Part shown: piece by piece, positions 20,552-29,891 of the stretch
Position numbering within the stretch: the first letter of the stretch is position 1
Layout of the letters: each line of letters opens with the position of its first letter
Assembly: GCA_902790135.1 (NCBI GenBank)
Contig: CADAQM010000001.1
Location: 1-64,000 of the forward strand
Length of the DNA stretch: 64,000 nt
Source: an uncultured Coriobacteriaceae bacterium
Lineage (GTDB): Bacteria; Actinomycetota; Coriobacteriia; Coriobacteriales; Atopobiaceae
Direction of reading: 5' to 3'
Notes under the pieces: model-generated
Database searches by the model: none
Seen by the model: only the letters and a program-made list of their open reading frames with translations
Told to the model about the DNA's origin: nothing
Made by a program: the position numbers and the translations under genes

Positions 20552-21580
20552 CTATACGAGCTCCGCCATCTCCAGCAAGAGCGCCTCGGTCTTCTCCCAG
20601 CCCAGGCAGGGATCGGTGATGGACTTCCCGTAGACGCCTCCACCTATCTCCTGGCGCCCGTCCTCAAGATAGCTCTCGATCATAAAACCGCGGAAGAGCT
20701 GCGCCACCGTCTCGGAGCGCTTGGCCGAGTCGAGCACCTCGCGCACGATGCGGATCTGCTCGAGCGGGCGCTTGCCCGAGTTGTCGTGGTTGGTGTCGAC
20801 GATGACTGCCGGATTGGCGAAGTCGCTCTCGGTGTACGCCTGTGCGAGATGCTCCAGATGCTCGTAATGGTAGTTTGCGTGCCAGCGACCATCCGAGCCG
20901 ATGCGCCCGCGGAGCACCGCATGTGCCAGCGGGTTGCCAGTAGTCTCCACCTCCCAGTTGCGGTAGATGAAGGTCTGTGGCTGCTGGGCGGCATAGATTG
21001 AATTGAGCATGACCGACATGCTGCCACCGGTGGGGTTCTTCATTCCCACGGGCACCGGAATGCCGCCTGCCACCAGACGATGCTCCTGGTTTTCGACGGA
21101 ACGCGCGCCGACGGCCACATAGGAGAGTAGGTCGACGAGGAACTGGTAGTTTGAGGGATAGAGCATCTCGTCGGCGGTAAAGAGGCCCGTCTCCTCGATA
21201 ACGCGGAGATGCATGTGGCGCACTGCCTTGATGCCCTCGAGGACGTCATCGGAGGCCTCTGGAACGGGATTGTGCAGAAGACCCTTGTAGCCCGTGCCCT
21301 TGGTGCGAGGCTTATTGGTGTACACGCGTGGCACGAGGAGGAGCTTGTCCGTCACGCGTTCCTGGAGGCCAGCCAGGCGGGTCGCATAGTCGACCACAGC
21401 ATCCTCGCGGTCGGCCGAGCAGGGGCCGATGATCACCAGAACGCGCTTGTCGACACCCGTCATGATGTCAGACACCATGCGGTCAAAGTGCACCTTTCGC
21501 TCGGTCATGGCATAGGAGAGCGGCATGCCCTCGCGGATCTCCATGGGGATGGGCAGGTGACGCCTGAAGTTGAACGACAT
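20552..21580 (-). CDS. aroG: class I 3-deoxy-7-phosphoheptulonate (DAHP) synthase, AroG/AroF type
   Basis: Condenses PEP and erythrose 4-phosphate, the first step to aromatics. The 342-residue protein is of the E. coli type I-alpha class: GPCSADRED, RVYTNKPRTKGTGYKGL, and the late DTNHDNSGKRP metal/substrate region. In this class the N-terminal extension forms the effector pocket for aromatic amino acids. The start is the ATG at 21580, six nt after GGAGG. It diverges from a second, different DAHP synthase at 21832. Confidence 0.93.
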   Translation of the reverse strand: MSFNFRRHLPIPMEIREGMPLSYAMTERKVHFDRMVSDIMTGVDKRVLVIIGPCSADREDAVVDYATRLAGLQERVTDKLLLVPRVYTNKPRTKGTGYKGLLHNPVPEASDDVLEGIKAVRHMHLRVIEETGLFTADEMLYPSNYQFLVDLLSYVAVGARSVENQEHRLVAGGIPVPVGMKNPTGGSMSVMLNSIYAAQQPQTFIYRNWEVETTGNPLAHAVLRGRIGSDGRWHANYHYEHLEHLAQAYTESDFANPAVIVDTNHDNSGKRPLEQIRIVREVLDSAKRSETVAQLFRGFMIESYLEDGRQEIGGGVYGKSITDPCLGWEKTEALLLEMAELV

Positions 21581-21662
21581 GGGTGCCTCCATGCTCTGAA
21601 ATCGGTTTGGCATTGCGCCAAGAACAAGGGGCAATTATGTCAAGCAGCCCGCCCAGTCGGTC

Positions 21663-21678
21663 ATTTTGTGCACAAATT
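21663..21678. promoter_or_regulatory. dyad in the divergent DAHP-synthase intergenic region
   Basis: ATTTTGTGCACAAATT is a near-perfect palindrome (one mismatched pair) lying between the two divergent DAHP synthase genes. Its location suits an operator sensing aromatic amino acids. No clear TATAAT is visible on either side, so promoter positions are not assigned. Confidence 0.3.
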
Positions 21679-21831
21679 GTAACGTTTCATAGAGCTTGCC
21701 CGGCGTCCGTGCATCCAATAATTGTTGCAGTTTGTAACCACACGTTTAAGGTACCGCTAGGCGTCTTTCGGGAATGGTAGCATCATCCGGTATCTCTGCC
21801 GCACCGCGGCCAAAACCAGGAGGATCCGCCC

Positions 21832-22851
21832 ATGATTGCCATCGTCAAACACACTGCCACCCCCGACCAGCTCGAGCACTTCGTCCAGTGGATCGAGGCT
21901 CGCGGCTATCGCACCAACGTCTCGCAGGGTGACAACGAGACCATCGTGGGCATCATCGGCGACACCACCAAGATCGACCCCTTCCTGCTCGAGTCTATGG
22001 ACATCATCGACCAGGTCCGCCGCGTCTCCGAGCCTTACAAACTCGCAAACCGAAAGTTCCATCCCGAGGACACCATCGTCGACTGCGGTCATGGCGTGCT
22101 CATCGGCGGCGGACACTTCCAGGTGATGGCAGGGCCCTGCTCGGTCGAGGGCGACAACCTCATCGAGATCGCCCGCGCCGTCAAGGCCTCCGGCGCCACG
22201 ATCCTGCGCGGAGGCGCCTACAAGCCGCGCACCTCTCCCTACTCATACCAGGGCATGGGCGAGGAGGGCCTGGACCTTCTGCTCGAAGCCTCCGCGGAGC
22301 TCGACATGCCCGTGGTGACCGAGGTCATGGACCCGCGCGACGTGGAGATCTTCGTCGACCACGGCATCGACATCATGCAGATCGGCGCGCGCAACGCCCA
22401 GAACTTCAACCTCCTCAAGGAGGTGGGCAAGACCACCACGCCCATCCTGCTTAAGCGCGGCCTCTCGGGCACCATCGACGAGCTGCTCATGGCCGCAGAG
22501 TACGTGATGAGCGAAGGCAACCCCAACGTGATTCTGTGCGAGCGCGGTATCCGCACCTTTGAGACCAGGACACGCAACACCTTTGACGTCAATGCCATCC
22601 CCGTGCTGCACCATCTGACCCATCTGCCCGTGGTCGGCGACCCGAGCCACGCCACCGGCTACACGCGCTACGTCAAGCAGGCAGCCTTTGCCGCAACGGC
22701 GGCTGGTGCAGACGGCCTGGAGATCGAGGTGCACAACTGCCCGCAGGAGGCATGGTCCGACGGAGCCCAGGCACTGGTGCCCGAAGCCTTCGACGATGCC
22801 ATGCGCCGCATCGCGCTCATCCGCGAGGCCATCACGGCAGATCTGAGGTAG
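21832..22851 (+). CDS. aroF: DAHP synthase, type I-beta with N-terminal ferredoxin-like regulatory domain
   Basis: A second DAHP synthase, 339 residues, of the Thermotoga/AroA(Q)-like I-beta class. Residues 1-~70 form the ferredoxin-like regulatory domain (MIAIVKHTATPDQLEHFVQW) that binds tyrosine or phenylalanine in homologues. The barrel follows with MAGPCSVE, RGGAYKPRTSPYSYQG, TEVMDPRDV and HLPVVGDPSHATG. AGGAGG precedes the ATG. It is the first gene of the seven-gene aromatic operon; the tyrA start is 3 bp after the stop. Confidence 0.95.
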   Translation: MIAIVKHTATPDQLEHFVQWIEARGYRTNVSQGDNETIVGIIGDTTKIDPFLLESMDIIDQVRRVSEPYKLANRKFHPEDTIVDCGHGVLIGGGHFQVMAGPCSVEGDNLIEIARAVKASGATILRGGAYKPRTSPYSYQGMGEEGLDLLLEASAELDMPVVTEVMDPRDVEIFVDHGIDIMQIGARNAQNFNLLKEVGKTTTPILLKRGLSGTIDELLMAAEYVMSEGNPNVILCERGIRTFETRTRNTFDVNAIPVLHHLTHLPVVGDPSHATGYTRYVKQAAFAATAAGADGLEIEVHNCPQEAWSDGAQALVPEAFDDAMRRIALIREAITADLR

Positions 22852-22854
22852 CAC

Positions 22855-23742
22855 ATGACCATCGAACATCCGAGCATCCCCGAAGATGCCACCTTCGTCC
22901 CGAACCGCATCGGCATCCTGGGCCTCGGCCTCATGGGTGGCTCCTTCGCAAAAGCCCTGCATCAGGGCGGCGCCGAGGTCTACGCCAGGAACCGCACCCG
23001 CTCAACCCTCGAGCTCGCCATGATCGAGACCGTCGATGGCGAGCTTGACGACGAGACCATCCCCACCTGCGAGCTCATCATCCTTGCTGGCTATCCTGAC
23101 GTGAGCGTCACGTGGCTCGCGGAGATGGCCTCGCTCATCTCACCAGGCGCAATCGTCATCGACGTGATAGGCGTCAAGCGCTTCGTCTGCGAGAGGTGCT
23201 TTGCCATCGCCGAGCAATATCCTTGGACCTTCGTGGGCTGCCACCCGATGGCCGGCACGCAGTTCTCCGGATACGCGCACACGCGGGCAAACATGTTCCA
23301 CAACGCCCCGATGGTGGTCGTGCCGCCCGCAATGGACGACTTCGAGCGGCTCGACGTCCTCGAGCGCCTCAAGAACCTGCTCAAACCCTGCGGCTTTGGG
23401 TCCTTCACGCTCTCGAGCGCAGGCGAGCACGACGAGCTCATCGCCTTTACCTCGCAGCTCGCGCACGTGGTCTCAAACGCCTATGTAAAGAGCCCCTCGG
23501 CGCAGAAGCACAAGGGCTTCTCGGCGGGCTCGTACAAGGACCTCACCCGCGTGGCCCGCCTCAACCCAACGATGTGGACCGAGCTCTTTCTCGATAACGC
23601 AGACTACCTCTCCGAGGAGATTGGCATCATCATTGCCAACCTGCAGCAATACAAGGACGCGATCGACGCTGGCGATGCCGAGCGCCTGCACGAGCTCTTG
23701 GCAGAAGGCGACCGCCTGAAGAGGGAGGCCGAGCGTCGATGA
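22855..23742 (+). CDS. tyrA: prephenate dehydrogenase
   Basis: Oxidatively decarboxylates prephenate to 4-hydroxyphenylpyruvate for tyrosine. At 295 residues it carries the NAD-binding GILGLGLMGGSFAKAL (~19-34), HPMAGTQFSGY, the conserved His of the active-site region, and the C-terminal helical dimerisation domain. There is no ACT or chorismate mutase domain, so it depends on the mutase in PheA. The stop overlaps the aroB start by 4 bp. Confidence 0.93.
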   Translation: MTIEHPSIPEDATFVPNRIGILGLGLMGGSFAKALHQGGAEVYARNRTRSTLELAMIETVDGELDDETIPTCELIILAGYPDVSVTWLAEMASLISPGAIVIDVIGVKRFVCERCFAIAEQYPWTFVGCHPMAGTQFSGYAHTRANMFHNAPMVVVPPAMDDFERLDVLERLKNLLKPCGFGSFTLSSAGEHDELIAFTSQLAHVVSNAYVKSPSAQKHKGFSAGSYKDLTRVARLNPTMWTELFLDNADYLSEEIGIIIANLQQYKDAIDAGDAERLHELLAEGDRLKREAERR

Positions 23743-24836
23743 GCGAACCCATCACCGTTGCGGTCAACACCTCGTCACGCAGCTACGACGTCGTCGTGGG
23801 CGAGAACCTCCTCGACGGCCTCGGCGAGCGTGTCAGGCAGGCAGTGCGTGCCACGACTGCCTTTGTCGTCACCGACTCCAATGTGGGACCGCTCTATCTC
23901 GACCGCGCATTGTCCTCGCTTGCCACGGCTGGCCTTTCGACGGCCTCCGTCACGCTTCCCGCCGGCGAGCAGCACAAGACCCTAGCCTCCTACGGAACCA
24001 TCCTCGACGCGATGGCCCATGCGGGGCTCACCCGTGACGACGTGGTCGTCGCACTTGGCGGCGGCGTCATCGGAGACATGGCAGGCTTTGCCGCCGCAAC
24101 CTACATGCGCGGCATCGAGGTCGTGCAGGTGCCGACCACCCTGCTCTCCATGGTCGACTCATCGGTGGGTGGCAAGACCGCCATCGACGTCACGGCAGGA
24201 AAGAACCTCGTAGGCGCGTTTCTCCAGCCCTCGCTCGTGGTCGCCGACATATCCTGCCTCTCCACCCTCACGCCCTACGTTTTTGCCGATGGCATGGGCG
24301 AGGTGGTGAAGCACGCCGTACTTGCCGACCCCGACCTCTTTGTCACGCTCGGCGCGCGCCCGCTCACACAGGAAGCCGACCCATCCTACCTAGCTGAAGT
24401 CGTAGCGGATAACGTGCGAATCAAGCGCGACGTGGTGGCCACCGACGAGCGCGAGCGCGGACTGCGGCAGACGCTCAACCTCGGCCACACCATCGGACAT
24501 GCCATCGAGGCCGCAAGCGGATACACGCAGGGCCACGGTCACTGCGTTGCTGCGGGACTCTGCTGCGTCGCCCGTGCCACCGAGGCGCTCGGGTGGTCGG
24601 AGCAGGGCATCGCCTCGCGCATAGAGCGCTGCTGCGCCGCCCAGGGGCTGCCCACCGACTCGGACCTCCCGCATGAGGACATCCTGCATCAGGCTGCTTT
24701 CGATAAGAAGCGACATGGCGACTCGGTCAACCTCGTGGTTCCCGTGCGCCTGGGCCTAAGCGAGGTCCGCCGCACGTCGCTCGATGAGTTCGCATACATA
24801 GTGGACCTTGGTTGCGGCACCGCCGCACAGGAGTAG
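23739..24836 (+). CDS. aroB: 3-dehydroquinate synthase
   Basis: Converts DAHP to 3-dehydroquinate with NAD and a divalent metal. It is 365 residues with the NAD motif GGGVIGDMAGFAAATYMRG, PTTLLSMVDSSVGGKTAID, and the metal-binding NLGHTIGHAIE histidines. The next product, 3-dehydroshikimate, needs a dehydratase that is not in this window. It overlaps tyrA by 4 bp. Confidence 0.96.
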   Translation: MSEPITVAVNTSSRSYDVVVGENLLDGLGERVRQAVRATTAFVVTDSNVGPLYLDRALSSLATAGLSTASVTLPAGEQHKTLASYGTILDAMAHAGLTRDDVVVALGGGVIGDMAGFAAATYMRGIEVVQVPTTLLSMVDSSVGGKTAIDVTAGKNLVGAFLQPSLVVADISCLSTLTPYVFADGMGEVVKHAVLADPDLFVTLGARPLTQEADPSYLAEVVADNVRIKRDVVATDERERGLRQTLNLGHTIGHAIEAASGYTQGHGHCVAAGLCCVARATEALGWSEQGIASRIERCCAAQGLPTDSDLPHEDILHQAAFDKKRHGDSVNLVVPVRLGLSEVRRTSLDEFAYIVDLGCGTAAQE

Positions 24837-24841
24837 AACCC

Positions 24842-26140
24842 ATGGATGCCCTCATTCAGCCACACTCCCTCACCGGCTCCATCGCTGCGATTCCCTCAAA
24901 GAGCATGGCCCATCGTCTGCTCATATGCTCCGCCCTCGCTAACGGCATCACCGACCTGGTCTGCCCCACACGCTCCGAGGACATCGATGCGACCCTGCAA
25001 TGCCTGCGCTCCCTCGGGGCACCGGCGATGCTCACGCGCACAGGCATGCGCATGGTGCCCATAACCGTGGGCGGCGCCCGCAGGTCCGCCAAGCTAGACG
25101 TGGGTGAGTCTGGCTCCACGCTGCGGTTTTTGCTCCCCATCGTGGCCGCCCTGGACAGAGGTGCCACCATCATGGGGCATGGACGCCTCGCCGAGCGGCC
25201 GCTCTCGCCTTTGGACGAGCAGCTTTGCGAGCACGGCGTCACCCTCTCGGAGAGCGGACGCTTCCCCCTCGAGGTCTCGGGCCGTCTCACCGGAGGCACC
25301 TTCCATCTGCCTGGCAACGTCTCATCGCAATACGTGAGCGGTCTGCTCTTAGCGGCGCCGCTGCTTGACGAACCAGTCGACATTCTCGTGAGCGAGCCCG
25401 TCGAGTCGAGGGCCTATATCGACCTCACCGTCTCAGCCCTCGCAAGCTTTGGCGTCAAGGTTTCAGAGCAGCGCGTCAAGAACGATAGCGGGGCTTATCG
25501 CATTTACAGCGTGAGCGAGTCGGCAACGTTTGAGAGCCCCGGCGTCTGCACGGTCGAAGGCGATTGGTCCAACGCCGCATTCTGGCTGGCAGCCGGCGCA
25601 CTTGGCACCGAGCCGCTCTCGGTCACGGGGCTCGACTCCCAGAGCCGCCAGGGCGACCGCGCAGTCATGGCAGCACTCTCGCTGCTCGGCGCTCGTATGG
25701 GTCGCGGCCGCGGCATCGTTGCCGCCACGCGCGAATCCCTGCGCGGAAGGACCGTCGATGTCTCGGGCATCCCCGACCTCGTCCCGCCCCTCGCTGCCGT
25801 CGCTGCCTATGCATCGGGCGTTACGCGCCTAGCCAATGCCGGTCGTCTTCGTCTGAAGGAATCCGACCGCCTGGTCACGGTTCGTGACGCACTGCTCGCT
25901 CTGGGTGGCGACGCCCGCATCGAGCAGGACGACCTCGTGATCGAAGGCAAGCCCAGCCTTTCGGGCGGTACGGTGGACGCCGCAGGTGACCATCGCATCG
26001 CCATGATGGCCGCGATCTGCGCAGCCTATGCGGATGGCCCCAGCACCATCCTTGGGGCCCAGTGCGTGGCAAAGTCGTATCCGAGCTTCTTTGACGACTT
26101 CCGCTCCCTTTGCGGCAGCATCAGCGAACAGGAGGGCTGA
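24842..26140 (+). CDS. aroA: 3-phosphoshikimate 1-carboxyvinyltransferase (EPSP synthase)
   Basis: Transfers enolpyruvyl from PEP to shikimate 3-phosphate. The 432-residue protein shows KSMAHRLLICSAL, GESGSTLRFLLP (PEP-binding loop), RLKESDR and GDHRIAMM. In the loop that determines glyphosate class (GESGSTLRF) it departs from the LGNAGTAMRP form of class I enzymes and looks like a class II-type or related enzyme. AGGAG is 9 nt upstream of the ATG, which lies 5 bp after aroB. Confidence 0.94.
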   Translation: MDALIQPHSLTGSIAAIPSKSMAHRLLICSALANGITDLVCPTRSEDIDATLQCLRSLGAPAMLTRTGMRMVPITVGGARRSAKLDVGESGSTLRFLLPIVAALDRGATIMGHGRLAERPLSPLDEQLCEHGVTLSESGRFPLEVSGRLTGGTFHLPGNVSSQYVSGLLLAAPLLDEPVDILVSEPVESRAYIDLTVSALASFGVKVSEQRVKNDSGAYRIYSVSESATFESPGVCTVEGDWSNAAFWLAAGALGTEPLSVTGLDSQSRQGDRAVMAALSLLGARMGRGRGIVAATRESLRGRTVDVSGIPDLVPPLAAVAAYASGVTRLANAGRLRLKESDRLVTVRDALLALGGDARIEQDDLVIEGKPSLSGGTVDAAGDHRIAMMAAICAAYADGPSTILGAQCVAKSYPSFFDDFRSLCGSISEQEG

Positions 26141-26142
26141 GC

Positions 26143-27264
26143 ATGGCGTCTTCTTTTGGTACCGCGCTGCGCGTCACCATCTTCGGACAGTCCCACTCCC
26201 CCGCCATCGGCTGCGTGGTTGAGGGCCTTCCCGCTGGGTTTGTCCCCGACATGGATGCTCTTAAGGCCTTCATGGCTCGTCGCGCACCCGGTCAGGCCAG
26301 CTGGACAACGCCGCGCAAGGAGGCTGACGAGCCGAAGGTGCTCTCAGGCCTCAATCAGCGCGGCGAGACCTGCGGAGCTCCTCTCGCCATCATGATCGAG
26401 AACACCAACACGCGCTCGGGCGACTATGACGACGTCCTGCACGTGCCCAGGCCGGGTCACGCCGACTTCACCGCTCAGGCCAAGTGGGATGGCCACCAGG
26501 ACGTGCCTGGAGGAGGGCATTTCTCGGGACGCCTGACCGCGCCGCTGTGCGCCGCCGGTGGCATCGCCCTTCAGTTGCTTGCCGCGCGCGGCGTACGCAT
26601 CGGCGCGCACATCCTGCGGGTTGGCGACGTATTTGACGAGGCCTTTTGTGCCTCCCGCTGCGATGCTGACTCCGCACGAGCCCTGCAGGCACAACTGGAT
26701 GCCCTTTCAGACGGAAGAGCCTTCCCCACCATCAGTGCCAAGGCTGGTAGCGCCATGATCGAGACCATCGCATCGTGTCGTGAGGCCAAAGACTCAGTTG
26801 GCGGTTCCATCGAGTGCGTGGCCACTGGCCTTCCCGCGGGAATCGGCGGCCCGATGTTCGACGGCATCGAGAGCACCATCGCTCGTCTCGCCTTTGGCGT
26901 TCCCGCCGTTAAGTCTCTCGAGTTTGGTGCTGGCGTCCAGGTTGCCGGGATGCGCGCAAGCGAGAACAACGACCCGTTTGGTGTCGTAGACGGCCATCCC
27001 CAGCCTCTCACGAACAATGCTGGGGGCAACCTTGGTGGCATCACCACGGGAGCGCCGCTGTGCTTCCGCGTCGCCATCAAGCCCACGCCTTCCATCGCAC
27101 GCGAGCAGGCCTCCGTCGAGCTCGACCGTATCTGCGACACCACGCTCTCGCTGCGTGGCCGCCACGACCCCTGCATCGCCCCGCGCGCCGTGCCCGTCAT
27201 CGAGGCCGTCATGGCGCTTGCCCTGCTCGACAGCTGGCTCGCGTTTCCACCGCAGAGCACCTGA
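26143..27264 (+). CDS. aroC: chorismate synthase
   Basis: Eliminates phosphate from EPSP to give chorismate with reduced FMN. The 373-residue protein starts with the classic FGQSHSPAIGCVVEGLP, and has RPGHADFTAQAKW, GGGHFSGRLTAPL, and an FGVVDGHPQPLTNNAGG-like FMN region. AGGAGG precedes the ATG, which begins 2 bp after the aroA stop. Confidence 0.96.
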   Translation: MASSFGTALRVTIFGQSHSPAIGCVVEGLPAGFVPDMDALKAFMARRAPGQASWTTPRKEADEPKVLSGLNQRGETCGAPLAIMIENTNTRSGDYDDVLHVPRPGHADFTAQAKWDGHQDVPGGGHFSGRLTAPLCAAGGIALQLLAARGVRIGAHILRVGDVFDEAFCASRCDADSARALQAQLDALSDGRAFPTISAKAGSAMIETIASCREAKDSVGGSIECVATGLPAGIGGPMFDGIESTIARLAFGVPAVKSLEFGAGVQVAGMRASENNDPFGVVDGHPQPLTNNAGGNLGGITTGAPLCFRVAIKPTPSIAREQASVELDRICDTTLSLRGRHDPCIAPRAVPVIEAVMALALLDSWLAFPPQST

Positions 27265-27278
27265 CCAAAAGGATTACC

Positions 27279-28424
27279 ATGCCTGACCTCGCCGAATGCC
27301 GCGCTCGCATAGACCGTATCGACACCCAGATCAGGGAGCTCTTTCTTGAGCGCATGGACGTGTCTGCTGACGTCGCCGCCTACAAGCGCGCGCACGGCAA
27401 GGCCGTGCTCGACCGCAGCCGCGAGCGCGCGAACATCGAGCGCGCCGCCGACTCCGTTCCGCCCGAACTCTCCAGCTATGCCACCGTCATCCAGACGGTG
27501 CTGATGGAGGCGTCCCGCGATGCGCAGCGCCAGCTGCTCGAGCATCGCAGCGCAGACACGGAGCGCATCATGGAGGCCCTCGCCCATCAACCTGCCTACT
27601 TCCCGCTGCAGGCGCGCGTGGCGTGCCAGGGCGTCGAAGGCGCCTACCAGCAGATTGCCGCCGACCGCATGTTCCGCCGCGTGGAGATCGAGTTCCACGA
27701 CAGCTTCTCGGGCGTCTTCAAGGCCGTCGAGAGCGGCTCCTGCCAGTTTGGCATCCTGCCTCTGGAGAACTCGACCGCAGGCTCGGTCAACCGCGTTTAC
27801 GACCTCATGCGTAGCCATGACTTCCATATCGTGCGCAGCTGCCGACTCAAGATCGACCACAACCTGCTGGTGCAACCGGGCGTCACGAAGGATCAGATCA
27901 GTATCGTTTACAGCCACGAGCAGGCCATTCAGCAGTGTGCGGACTTTCTCTCCAAGATGCCGGGCATCCGCGTCCACATCTGCGAGAATACCGCAAAGGC
28001 GGCGGAGCGCGTGGCCAACTCCGAGCGCTCCGACGTAGCGGCCATCGCCTCTCGCGACTGCGCACCGCTCTACGGTCTGGAAATCCTCGAGCACAGCGTG
28101 CAGGACCAGAGCAATAATTACACGCGCTTTGCCTGCATAGCCAAGGACCTCACCATCTATCCCGGCGCCGATCGCACCTCACTCATGGTCGTGCTCAACC
28201 ACGAGCCCGGAGCCCTCTATAAGGTACTTGCCAAGTTCTATGCACTCGACATCAACCTGATCAAGCTCGAGAGCCGTCCCATTCCCGATCGCGATTTCGA
28301 GTTCCGGTTCTACTTTGACATCGAGTGTCCTGCCGCAGCTCCGCAATTCCTCTCGCTCATGGACTCGCTCGCGGATGTCTGCGAGGAGTGCCGCTACCTC
28401 GGAAGCTACTCGGAGGTGATCTGA
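27279..28424 (+). CDS. pheA: bifunctional chorismate mutase/prephenate dehydratase
   Basis: Makes prephenate and then phenylpyruvate. The 381 residues comprise an AroQ-type helical mutase (1-~90; RIDRIDTQIRELFLERM and RSRER), a prephenate dehydratase domain (~105-290; ACQGVEGAYQQ, LPLENSTAGSV, NNYTRFACI with the catalytic Thr) and a C-terminal ACT domain with the ESRP feedback motif. Phenylalanine inhibition is therefore expected. Its stop and the next start share one base. Confidence 0.95.
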   Translation: MPDLAECRARIDRIDTQIRELFLERMDVSADVAAYKRAHGKAVLDRSRERANIERAADSVPPELSSYATVIQTVLMEASRDAQRQLLEHRSADTERIMEALAHQPAYFPLQARVACQGVEGAYQQIAADRMFRRVEIEFHDSFSGVFKAVESGSCQFGILPLENSTAGSVNRVYDLMRSHDFHIVRSCRLKIDHNLLVQPGVTKDQISIVYSHEQAIQQCADFLSKMPGIRVHICENTAKAAERVANSERSDVAAIASRDCAPLYGLEILEHSVQDQSNNYTRFACIAKDLTIYPGADRTSLMVVLNHEPGALYKVLAKFYALDINLIKLESRPIPDRDFEFRFYFDIECPAAAPQFLSLMDSLADVCEECRYLGSYSEVI

Positions 28425-29704
28425 TGGCGGTGACCCGCGAGATCATCTTCGGTCTGCTGGGGAGAAAGCTCGGGCACAGCTGGTCGCCTCAGATCCACGC
28501 GAGCCTGGGGTCAGCACCGTATACGCTGGTAGAGCGCGAGCCCGAAGACGCCGAGACCTTCCTGCGCGCGGATTGCTGGCGCGGTCTCAACGTGACCATT
28601 CCCTACAAGCGCCTCGCCGCTGAGGTGGCCGATAGTAAAAGCGAGCGCGTCGAGCGCCTTGGCGTTGCCAACACGCTCGTGCGCATGCCAGATGGCTCGA
28701 TTCATGCCGACAACACCGACGTGCTGGGCTTCTCCTGGATGCTGTCCCGCTTCTGCGCACGGCGCCTCAGTGCCGAAGACCGCGATGCCCTCGCAAGCGG
28801 AGAGGCTCTCGTGTTGGGCACAGGCGGCGCAGCACAGGCAGTGAAGGCGGCTATCGAGGACACGCTGGGATGCCCCGTGGCGCTCATCTCGCGGCGCGGC
28901 GAGGACACCTACGAGACGATGGCAGCGCGTCACCCCAATGCCACGCTCATCGTCAACGCGACTCCGGTCGGCATGTACCCCAACTGTCCCGCAAGTCCCG
29001 TAGACGATGCCACGCTTTCATCGTTTCCGCAGCTCAAGGCCGTTCTCGACGCTGTCTACAATCCTGAGCGCACGGGCATCTGTCTAGCCGCAGAGCGCCT
29101 GGGCATCCCATCCGAGAGCGGTCTTGCCATGCTTGTCGCACAGGCCCGCTTCTCGAGCGAGCTCTTCCAGGGCAAGAGCCTCGACGAGTCCGCCATCGAG
29201 CAGATCGAGCAGAGGCTACGTCTCTCCCAGCGAAACGTCGTACTCATAGGCATGCCGGGCGCGGGCAAGACCAGCACCGGCAGGGCGCTCGCACGCTCCC
29301 TGCACCGGCCCTTCATCGACCTCGACGATGCCTTCGCCGTAGATACGGGCATGTCGGCGGCACAATACATCACCGAGAAGGGCGAGCCCGCCTTCCGAGA
29401 GCGCGAGACCAAGGTCACGGCCAGCTACGGTTGCCAGTCGGGTCTGGTCATCGCCTGTGGCGGCGGTGTGGTAACCCGCCCCGAGAACTACGATGCCATC
29501 CACCAGAACGGCACCATCTGCTTCATCGACCGTCCTCTCTACCAGCTCTCGACCAACGGGCGACCCGTGTCGCAGCTGAAGGGCATCGAGCGACTGGCCA
29601 ACGAGCGCATGGGCCTCTACCAGTCGTGGTCTGACATCCACATAGTGTGCACGGGTTCTGCCGCAGGCGATGCCCTGCTCATCCGCGCAAAGCTAGGCCT
29701 TTAG
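28424..29704 (+). CDS. aroE: fused shikimate dehydrogenase-shikimate kinase
   Basis: One 426-residue chain with two enzymes. Residues 1-~260 are AroE: HSWSP substrate loop (18-22), NVTIPYK with catalytic K62, NTD with D98, and the NADP motif LGTGGAAQAV at 131-140. Residues ~270-426 are AroK: P-loop GMPGAGKT (276-283), FRERE and CGGGVV for shikimate binding, and a GRPVSQ lid arginine. A linker of about 15 residues separates them. The fusion joins two successive steps. GGAGGTGATCTG precedes the ATG. Last gene of the operon. Confidence 0.93.
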   Translation: MAVTREIIFGLLGRKLGHSWSPQIHASLGSAPYTLVEREPEDAETFLRADCWRGLNVTIPYKRLAAEVADSKSERVERLGVANTLVRMPDGSIHADNTDVLGFSWMLSRFCARRLSAEDRDALASGEALVLGTGGAAQAVKAAIEDTLGCPVALISRRGEDTYETMAARHPNATLIVNATPVGMYPNCPASPVDDATLSSFPQLKAVLDAVYNPERTGICLAAERLGIPSESGLAMLVAQARFSSELFQGKSLDESAIEQIEQRLRLSQRNVVLIGMPGAGKTSTGRALARSLHRPFIDLDDAFAVDTGMSAAQYITEKGEPAFRERETKVTASYGCQSGLVIACGGGVVTRPENYDAIHQNGTICFIDRPLYQLSTNGRPVSQLKGIERLANERMGLYQSWSDIHIVCTGSAAGDALLIRAKLGL

Positions 29705-29891
29705 CGTCTTTGCTGATTGGGGATACTCCCCCATCCGCAAATTTGCGCTTGTGCCATCCTCGTCAACCGCTTGCCGCTTTGGGAATGAAGCTCACCGCGA
29801 CCGAGTATTTCATGTCGTAATCTGTATAGATAATGCCAGCAAACCTCTAGTATTTCTTTTCAGTTACCACGGGGAAGCAGAGAGATCTCTC

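Noticed and set aside
20552..29704. 3-dehydroquinate dehydratase (aroD or aroQ) hidden in the aromatic locus.
   Set aside because: All frames between the identified genes are too short, and no dehydratase motif is present within the fused or adjacent proteins.
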